Shown: positions 1 through 5,049 of the stretch, in pieces | Layout of the letters: each line of letters begins with the position of its first letter | Position numbering within the stretch: position 1 is the stretch's first letter | NCBI GenBank assembly: GCA_013817065.1 | Contig: JACDDJ010000402.1 | Span: 1-5,049, forward strand | DNA from: Acidobacteriota bacterium | Lineage (GTDB): Bacteria; Acidobacteriota; Vicinamibacteria; Vicinamibacterales; 2-12-FULL-66-21 | DNA: 5,049 nt | Direction: 5' to 3' | Position numbers and translations under genes: made by a program | The notes under the pieces: model-generated | The model's database searches: none | Told to the model about the DNA's origin: nothing | Seen by the model: only the letters and a program-made list of their open reading frames with translations

Positions 1-1938
1 GACCGGCACTGCCGGATCGATCTCGGCGATGGCGGCGCGGAGCGCCGGACCCAGGGCTGACGCGTCGCCCGTAGTGCGAGCGACGATGGAAAGGCGCGAC
101 AGCCCGGACTGCTGCAGGTGCGGCAGGTACAGGGCTGCCTGGTGCGGTCTCTCGATGTCGGCTACCACGGCGCTCTGCGCGACCCCGACCACCGTGATGA
201 TCTCGGAGCTCGCCGGGAGCTTGAGATGACGTCCGATCGCATCGCTGCCCGGCCACGCCCTGCGAGCGAGGACCTCGTTGACGATCGCCACCAGTGGGGC
301 TCCGTCACGATCCGCGGCCGTGAAGTCCCGGCCACGCGTCAATCGGAGCCCGATCGCGCGGAAGTAGGCGGGCCGGACCCGAAAGTCGACCACGGTCATG
401 CGGCTCGGGATCCCGGACGTGTCACCTGGGATCTCAAGTGTTGTTGACACGTAGTCGGCCATGGGCATCGCCGTCGTCAGCGACACCGCGGTCACCCCCG
501 GCAGCCCGCGCGTGCGATCGAGAATGGCTTCCAGCTTCGCCGCGCGAGACCCGTCGGGCTGCTCCAGTCCCAGGTCGAACGTGGCGGCAAGCACGTGGGC
601 AGGCGTGTCGAAGCCGAGGTCGACGCGGTTGGCCTTGTCGAGGCTTCTGAGAAACAGGCCCGCCATGACGAGGAGAACGAGTGACAGCCCGACCTGGGCC
701 ACGATGAACGCGGACTGCAGCCGGGACCGCCGGGGATCGCCAGCGGGCGCGCCGATCTGGAGAGCGGCTGCGAGTCCGGTGCGAGTGGACACCAGCGCCG
801 GCGTCAATCCGGTGATCACCGACACGGCCGCCGCTGCGGCCCCGGCAAACAGCAGAACGCGTCCGTCGATGCGCGGCACCAACGGCAGATCGGGCATGCG
901 GGCTACCAGGAGGTCGAGCGTCCACATGGCGAACAGCACACCGCCAGCGCTGGCGACGGCGGCAAGCGCCAGACTTTCCGTGAGCAGCTGCCGCACCACG
1001 CGGCCGCGCGTCGCGCCGAGTGCCCGCCGCAGGCCCATCTCGCGCCGACGTTCGACGCCGCGCGCCAGTAACAGGTTGCTGACGTTGGTACACGCGATGA
1101 GCAGTACGAGGCCCGTGACGGTGAGCGCGATTCCGACCAGCGGGCCCACCTCTTTGAGTGCACCGGGCGGCAGACCTGCCGAGGCATCGAACGTTCGCGC
1201 CGACATCGCGGCGACTTCCGCGTTTGCCTGCGCACGGGTCACGCCTGGCGCCAGTCGCGCCACCGCGCGGTAGGACCGCTCTTCGCGGCTCGCACTACCT
1301 CTCCATGCCGGAAACAGCACGGGGAGCCGCGAAACCGTTAGCCACACCGATCGCCGCGCCTCACGCTCCGCCCCGACGAAGCCCTTCGGCGCGACCCCCA
1401 CGATTGCGTGCTCCTGCCGGTTGACAAGCATGGCCCGGCCGACGACGGCCGGGTCCGCGTCGAACAGCCGCGTCCACAGATCGTGGCCGATGACCACCAC
1501 GGCAGGCGCGCCCGGCACATCGTCGTCGGCGGTCAACCCGCGGCCCAGCGTCAAGCGCGTGCGCAGCAGCTCGAAATAATTGCCGGACACGATCTCCGCC
1601 CGGATCATTTCGGGCGCTGCCCCGGTGCCGACGGCCAGGGATTGATCGAGCGCCAAGGACACACCGGCGAAGGAACGTGCCCCGTGGTAGCGGTCGGCGT
1701 CCGATCGCGAGACTCGAAGGGGGTGAAAGGTCTGCGGGTGGACCGGCGCAATCCACACGAGCCCCTCGGCGTCCTCGACGCCAGGCACCGCGCTGAACAG
1801 GGCCGCAGTCATCGCCGTGAAGAGCGCCGTATTGGCACCGATGCCGAGCGCGAGCGTCAGGGCCGCCACGCCAAAGAACTCGCGGGCCTTGATGAACTGG
1901 CGGCACGCGCCGCGAAGATCCTGAATGAGGGTTTCCAT
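1..1938 (-). CDS. ADOP-type MacB/FtsX-like ABC permease, 3' end outside window
   Basis: I translated this frame by hand: it is open from ATG 1938-1936 to base 1, giving 646 residues with no stop, so the C-terminus lies off the left edge. The start METLIQDLR is the usual opening of ADOP permeases; no good Shine-Dalgarno sequence precedes it. Order of parts: membrane helix about 21-48 containing LTLALGIGANTALFT; MacB-type periplasmic domain about 50-250 (GNYFELL, GRGLTADDD, VVVIGHDLW, IVGVAPKGF); FtsX core with helices about 267-292, 318-345 and 359-383, including the motif RRREMGLRRALGATRGRVV at 297-315; helix about 408-432 (FIVAQVGLSLVLLVMAGLFL); second periplasmic domain from about 434 to the edge (NEVLARRAWPGSDAIGRHL). 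The final FtsX helices are missing, consistent with a usual length near 800 residues. Members are inner-membrane proteins related to MacB that lack their own ATPase; the substrate is unknown. Family call is strong, function is inferred. Confidence 0.93.
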   Translation of the reverse strand, partial: METLIQDLRGACRQFIKAREFFGVAALTLALGIGANTALFTAMTAALFSAVPGVEDAEGLVWIAPVHPQTFHPLRVSRSDADRYHGARSFAGVSLALDQSLAVGTGAAPEMIRAEIVSGNYFELLRTRLTLGRGLTADDDVPGAPAVVVIGHDLWTRLFDADPAVVGRAMLVNRQEHAIVGVAPKGFVGAEREARRSVWLTVSRLPVLFPAWRGSASREERSYRAVARLAPGVTRAQANAEVAAMSARTFDASAGLPPGALKEVGPLVGIALTVTGLVLLIACTNVSNLLLARGVERRREMGLRRALGATRGRVVRQLLTESLALAAVASAGGVLFAMWTLDLLVARMPDLPLVPRIDGRVLLFAGAAAAAVSVITGLTPALVSTRTGLAAALQIGAPAGDPRRSRLQSAFIVAQVGLSLVLLVMAGLFLRSLDKANRVDLGFDTPAHVLAATFDLGLEQPDGSRAAKLEAILDRTRGLPGVTAVSLTTAMPMADYVSTTLEIPGDTSGIPSRMTVVDFRVRPAYFRAIGLRLTRGRDFTAADRDGAPLVAIVNEVLARRAWPGSDAIGRHLKLPASSEIITVVGVAQSAVVADIERPHQAALYLPHLQQSGLSRLSIVARTTGDASALGPALRAAIAEIDPAVPV

Positions 1939-1992
1939 GAGTGAGCCGCAGAACGCAACAGCCGTACCGGAGAGAGTAAAGCGGCGCCGCAG

Positions 1993-2010
1993 CAGAATCT
2001 GGCCAGAATC
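1993..2010. repeat. CAGAATC direct repeat with central TCTGGCCAGA palindrome
   Basis: CAGAATC occurs at 1993-1999 and again at 2004-2010, an 11-base period close to one helical turn. The bases between and overlapping them form the perfect 10-base palindrome TCTGGCCAGA (1998-2007). It lies about 55-72 bases before the ADOP start codon, where an operator could sit. No clear -35/-10 pair was found nearby, so a regulatory role is only a guess. Confidence 0.25.
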
Positions 2011-2052
2011 CGCGACACATAGGGGAGGGCGCCGTGCCGCATTGCCCGTCGG

Positions 2053-2068
2053 CGAACGAGTTCGTTCG
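2053..2068. repeat. Perfect short inverted repeat downstream of the M1 gene stop
   Basis: CGAACGA and TCGTTCG form perfect 7-base arms around a 2-base centre (or 6-base arms with a 4-base loop), 12 bases past the TGA of the ABC-2/M1 gene. There is no T-run after it on either strand, so it is not a classical intrinsic terminator. It could be a weak hairpin at the transcript end or a chance palindrome. Confidence 0.35.
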
Positions 2069-2079
2069 GGATCGGACGG

Positions 2080-5049
2080 TCAGTCGATGATGAAGGCCAG
2101 GTGGCAGCCATCCTGCGACCAGCGCGGTGACGCGTCGCGCGTGCCGTCGGTCAGCGCGCACGGCGGCTCCGTGCCGTCGCTCTGCGCGATCCAGATCTGG
2201 GTGTTGCAGGTGTCGGCCTTCTCGTCCACCGTGACGCGGACAACGGGACCTGGGATGTGTCCGGCGAGATCTGCGGATCGGCGACCCAGCGAAGTGGAAG
2301 ACGTCGAACCCACCTCCACCCGCTTCGCATTGTCATCCATCGTCATGTCGATCAGCAGGTGATTGGGGTCGATGCCGGCACGAACAGGCCGGCCAGGCAC
2401 GGTCACGATCACCGTCTGCTTTCCCGGCCGCACCCGGTGCATCTGCAGGTACAGCGGCGTGCCGTCCTCCCCGAAGACTCCGATCTGCACCTGGTCGTCC
2501 ATCGGCGCCTCCGTCTCGACGCCCTCCTCGTCCACCACCACCTTGCGCACCTGCACGTCGAGCGTCACCCGCCAGGTGCCATCGCCGGACTGTTGCGCGG
2601 TGGCGTGCTCGGTCTCGAGCTCCCAGAAGGTGTTCTTCTCGAAGAGATCGTGCAGCAGATACTGGAGTGACTCCGGCGTGACGGCCTGGAACTCGCGGTA
2701 GAGATCGAGCGAGGTCGCGAACGGCGGCTGGTGCGAGCGGTACCGGTCGAACAGCCGGCGCCATGCGAGGTCCACCTTCTCCTGCCCGACGTACTCCCGC
2801 AGCGCGTACATCGCGAAGGGGCCCTTCCGGTAGCCGAGGAACCAGTCGGAGGCGCGCAGCTGCGGCACGTCCGCACGCGGGCGAGGCGCCAGGTAGGCCT
2901 CGCGCATGAAGCCGAGGAAGCGCTGCAGATGCTCGGCGCCGAGCTCCTGCTCGACAACCCCCATTGCGGCGTACCACGCGAAGCTCTCGCTCAGGAGCGC
3001 GCGCCCCTCGACCCGCGCGGGCGCGACCTGGAACTGGTGCGCCGCCTCGTGCGCCGTGATCGCGAACGGCATGTCCACCTGGCGCCGGTTCCTCGCCACG
3101 TCGAACAGCGAGAACATTTCCTGATACCAGATGGTGGCGGATGCCGCATGCAGGCCGGCCCCCGGGCCCGGGTATTCGACCATCCGCAGCACCTTGTAGG
3201 GATACTCGCCGAAGCGCTTCGTATACTGCTCGAGCGACACCTCCATGCCCCGGATCAGGCGCGGCACGTGTCGAGCGTGCTCCGGGTGATGGACGACCTC
3301 GATATCGACGTTCGCCGCGCGCGATCTGCTGACGGCATAGTCGGCCGAGAAAATCGCATACCCGGGCCCGATCGGCGCCGCGGTTGCGTAGTGAAAGTAG
3401 TTGCGTCCGTTCTCCGTCCACGCCCGCCGCAGCTCGCCGGTCGCTACGGCAGTCTGCCCGGCGGTGGTGCCGACGATGACCTCCACGTCGAATCGCTCCA
3501 TCCCGGTCGCATCATTCCGCGCCTCGACGTCGCCGAGCGACGCCACATCGGGACGTTCAGGCAACCCGTGCCGCCTCCGCTGCTCCGGCTCCGTGAGCTC
3601 CAGGCGCGACTGATAGCCCAGGGCCGGCATCCACCCGTGCATCTGGATGAAGCTGCCGTTGCTGACGACATCGGTGCTGATGCCGGTGGCGGGGAAGCCG
3701 CGCGGGTCGTAGCGCACCTGCCACGACACCTCCAGCGAATCGCCCGGCTGGAGCGGCTGCTCCAGCGTGTAGACACGGTGGCCCAGGTCATCATCCACGT
3801 GCGTGGCGCCCGCCGGACGGTTGAAAACGATCTCCCGCGTCTCTGTCTCCGACGGCATCGCCAGGTGCACGGCGTCGATGGGTCCGGCCGTCCGGTTCAC
3901 GAGGTGATATGCGCCGCGAACGTCCGCCTCGGCCCGGTCCGGATAGAGCTCGACGTGAAGCCGCGCCGAGGTCATCTCCGGCTGCGGGGCCTTGGCGTAG
4001 CGCCGATACCGCCGCTCGTACTCCGCGCGCCGCTCCACGAGCTCGGCACTGATGCGGTATGCGTTCAGGACGTTCGTGTTGTAGAAGATGAAGCCGCCCA
4101 CGGCCAGGACGAGCGCGGCGGTGGCGGCGAACCCGCCGGCGGCCGCCCCGGTGAAGCGGCGCCGCGCGACGCGCACCCGCTCACGGAGCCGCAGGTCGAC
4201 ACCACGGACCCAGAAGAGCCGCGCCACGATGGCGAGCAGCAGCGTCCACGCGGCCCAGTACAACTCGAACCACAGCACCGGCCCGAGGAAGGGTCCGAAG
4301 CTGCTGATCGGCGAATAGTCCCATGCGGGTGTCGAGCCGTAGATCAGCAGCGGATGCTCGATACCGAACTGCGCCGTGAGCGTCGGCACCGCAATGGCGA
4401 GCAGCAGCACTACCACGTGCCCGACATGCTTGTGATTCACGAGCACGTGCACCGACAGCGCAAGGAGCGCGAACGCCAGCGGGGCGATCAACTGGAGCCC
4501 CAGCATGATCCGGACGTAGAGGGCCGGGTCGAAGTCGTACCAGCCGAGCCGCACCTGGACGATCACGCCCGAGAGGATCAACAGCGCGTGCAGGGCGGCG
4601 ATCACGATCCAGAGGCCGAGCAGCTTCCCGGCGAACGGCACCCAGTCCGGCACCGGCGCCGCGTCGGAAAGAGACTGGATGTTTGCGTCCCGCTCGCGCC
4701 AGACCAGCTCACCCGCGAAGAGCACGATGAACACGAGCACCGCATTCAGCGGACCCCGGAAGGTCCCGATCACACGGTCCGTCGACGGCAGCACCGGCGT
4801 CCCGTTTGCCATCGTCAGCAGCAGATCCTCGTTCGTGGCCGCGAGCGCGAGAACGATGGGAAACACGAGCCAGCTCCAGCCCGTCACCATCTCGCGCAGC
4901 GAATCGCGCGGGATGGATAGCGTCTGCCTGAGCCGGACGGCGTGGTTCGACGCCCGCCCCTTCGACTCGGGCTGGCTTCGCTGGCCCTCGCGCAGGGCCG
5001 GGGTCCGGAGCGGCTGGCTGGGTGCGCCTGCGGCGGGATCCCGCTCGCC
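2080..5049 (-). CDS. ABC-2 permease/M1 family aminopeptidase fusion, 5' end outside window
   Basis: The frame ends at TGA 2082-2080 and is open to base 5049, giving 989 residues. The ATG at 4890 is probably internal: upstream codons encode a linker-like stretch followed by AVRLRQTLSIPRDSLRE, which leads straight into a membrane helix. Numbering from the right edge, hydrophobic segments lie near 57-71, 100-117, 143-165, 182-204, 210-228, 252-280 and 305-324 (ABC-2 permease half). FYNTNVLN and a basic helix follow, then the extracytoplasmic M1 part from about 360. Zinc site: H667-E-A-A-H671, with E688 in LLSESFAW as likely third ligand; Y740 in YRKG fits the M1 catalytic Tyr. The beta-rich C-terminal part ends at GIDPNHLLID and DNAKRVEV (913). 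The N-terminal ABC-2 half is presumably off the edge, as relatives are about 1,150-1,200 residues. Oddities: HEAAH-to-Glu spacing is 16 rather than the usual 18, and residues 914-989 derive from another gene. Peptidase activity and substrate are unproven. Confidence 0.92.
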   Translation of the reverse strand, partial: GERDPAAGAPSQPLRTPALREGQRSQPESKGRASNHAVRLRQTLSIPRDSLREMVTGWSWLVFPIVLALAATNEDLLLTMANGTPVLPSTDRVIGTFRGPLNAVLVFIVLFAGELVWRERDANIQSLSDAAPVPDWVPFAGKLLGLWIVIAALHALLILSGVIVQVRLGWYDFDPALYVRIMLGLQLIAPLAFALLALSVHVLVNHKHVGHVVVLLLAIAVPTLTAQFGIEHPLLIYGSTPAWDYSPISSFGPFLGPVLWFELYWAAWTLLLAIVARLFWVRGVDLRLRERVRVARRRFTGAAAGGFAATAALVLAVGGFIFYNTNVLNAYRISAELVERRAEYERRYRRYAKAPQPEMTSARLHVELYPDRAEADVRGAYHLVNRTAGPIDAVHLAMPSETETREIVFNRPAGATHVDDDLGHRVYTLEQPLQPGDSLEVSWQVRYDPRGFPATGISTDVVSNGSFIQMHGWMPALGYQSRLELTEPEQRRRHGLPERPDVASLGDVEARNDATGMERFDVEVIVGTTAGQTAVATGELRRAWTENGRNYFHYATAAPIGPGYAIFSADYAVSRSRAANVDIEVVHHPEHARHVPRLIRGMEVSLEQYTKRFGEYPYKVLRMVEYPGPGAGLHAASATIWYQEMFSLFDVARNRRQVDMPFAITAHEAAHQFQVAPARVEGRALLSESFAWYAAMGVVEQELGAEHLQRFLGFMREAYLAPRPRADVPQLRASDWFLGYRKGPFAMYALREYVGQEKVDLAWRRLFDRYRSHQPPFATSLDLYREFQAVTPESLQYLLHDLFEKNTFWELETEHATAQQSGDGTWRVTLDVQVRKVVVDEEGVETEAPMDDQVQIGVFGEDGTPLYLQMHRVRPGKQTVIVTVPGRPVRAGIDPNHLLIDMTMDDNAKRVEVGSTSSTSLGRRSADLAGHIPGPVVRVTVDEKADTCNTQIWIAQSDGTEPPCALTDGTRDASPRWSQDGCHLAFIID
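2083..2300 (-). pseudogene. S9 family peptidase beta-propeller remnant, frameshifted
   Basis: Two adjacent reading frames each carry a piece of one recognisable sequence. From about 2291, in a frame different from the M1 gene, the minus strand reads RWVADPQISPDTSQV, which resembles the opening propeller strand of S9 (acylaminoacyl-peptidase-like) enzymes, usually WVxDPQxSPDGxxV. From about 2243, in the M1 gene's frame, it continues VRVTVDEKAD, then QIWIAQSDG and LTDGTRDASPRWSQDG, then LAFI, a typical TolB/PD40-like blade. Joining the pieces needs one missing base near 2241-2250. Normally conserved Gly and Pro residues have changed (SPDT for SPDG, WSQDG for WSPDG), as expected in a decaying copy. 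Only about 70 residues of a normal 600-700 remain; no propeller continuation and no catalytic hydrolase domain follow. The stretch now forms the translated tail of the M1 gene. Recognition is from family motifs; decay is inferred, and a sequencing error could explain the shift but not the truncation. Confidence 0.72.

Noticed and set aside
434..1093. 219-codon minus-strand open frame inside the ADOP gene
   Set aside because: Arg-rich shadow in a different frame from the permease, whose FtsX motifs occupy the same bases.
461..1273. 270-codon plus-strand open frame antisense to the ADOP gene
   Set aside because: Low-complexity Ser/Arg/Ala/Thr-rich translation with no motif; it is a shadow of the permease frame on the other strand.
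2053..2068. Intrinsic terminator for the ABC-2/M1 gene
   Set aside because: The stem is only 6-7 bases and no T-run follows on the transcribed side.
1361..2161. 266-codon minus-strand open frame spanning the spacer and the ADOP 5' half
   Set aside because: It is in a different frame from the clearly recognisable permease and gives an Arg/Gly-rich translation without domain signals.
2333..3421. 362-codon minus-strand open frame inside the M1 domain
   Set aside because: It is shifted relative to the M1 frame that carries HEAAH and YRKG; its composition is Arg/Gly/Ala-rich with no domain.
2731..4920. 729-codon plus-strand open frame antisense to the ABC-2/M1 gene
   Set aside because: Its product is rich in Arg, His, Pro and Gln with no recognisable domain, and it lies exactly antisense to a well-supported gene. 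Long antisense frames are expected in GC-rich coding DNA.

Overview
The window is GC-rich (clearly above 60% by eye) and both genes read on the minus strand. Neither gene is complete. The content suggests an Acidobacteriota-type genome: a stand-alone MacB/FtsX-like permease of the ADOP kind (Acidobacterial Duplicated Orphan Permease) lies next to a large ABC-2 membrane/M1-aminopeptidase fusion, and both families are expanded in that phylum. This assignment rests on family knowledge, not on a marker gene.

Layout in transcription order (right to left): (1) 5049-2080 holds the C-terminal 989 codons of an ABC-2 permease/M1 peptidase fusion. Its true start lies beyond the right edge, because the frame is open to base 5049. 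It has about seven membrane segments, then a large extracytoplasmic peptidase with HEAAH and a downstream Glu. (2) The last 76 codons (2310-2080) do not look like the end of an M1 protein. They run through a remnant of an S9-type (prolyl oligopeptidase family) beta-propeller gene. The start of that remnant is in another frame and its end is in the M1 frame, so a one-base shift near 2241-2250 is implied. (3) A 141-base spacer (1939-2079) contains a small perfect inverted repeat and a short direct repeat/palindrome, but no convincing terminator or promoter. (4) 1938-1 encodes the first 646 residues of the ADOP permease, open without a stop to the left edge.

No RNA genes, CRISPR arrays, insertion sequences or phage genes were seen. 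The two genes share a strand, but nothing shows that they act together. The ABC-2/M1 protein would normally pair with an ABC ATPase encoded nearby, and none is in view. The ADOP permease belongs to a group that typically lacks an adjacent ATPase. The most informative local feature is the scar of gene decay or fusion between them. I found no convincing undescribed system.
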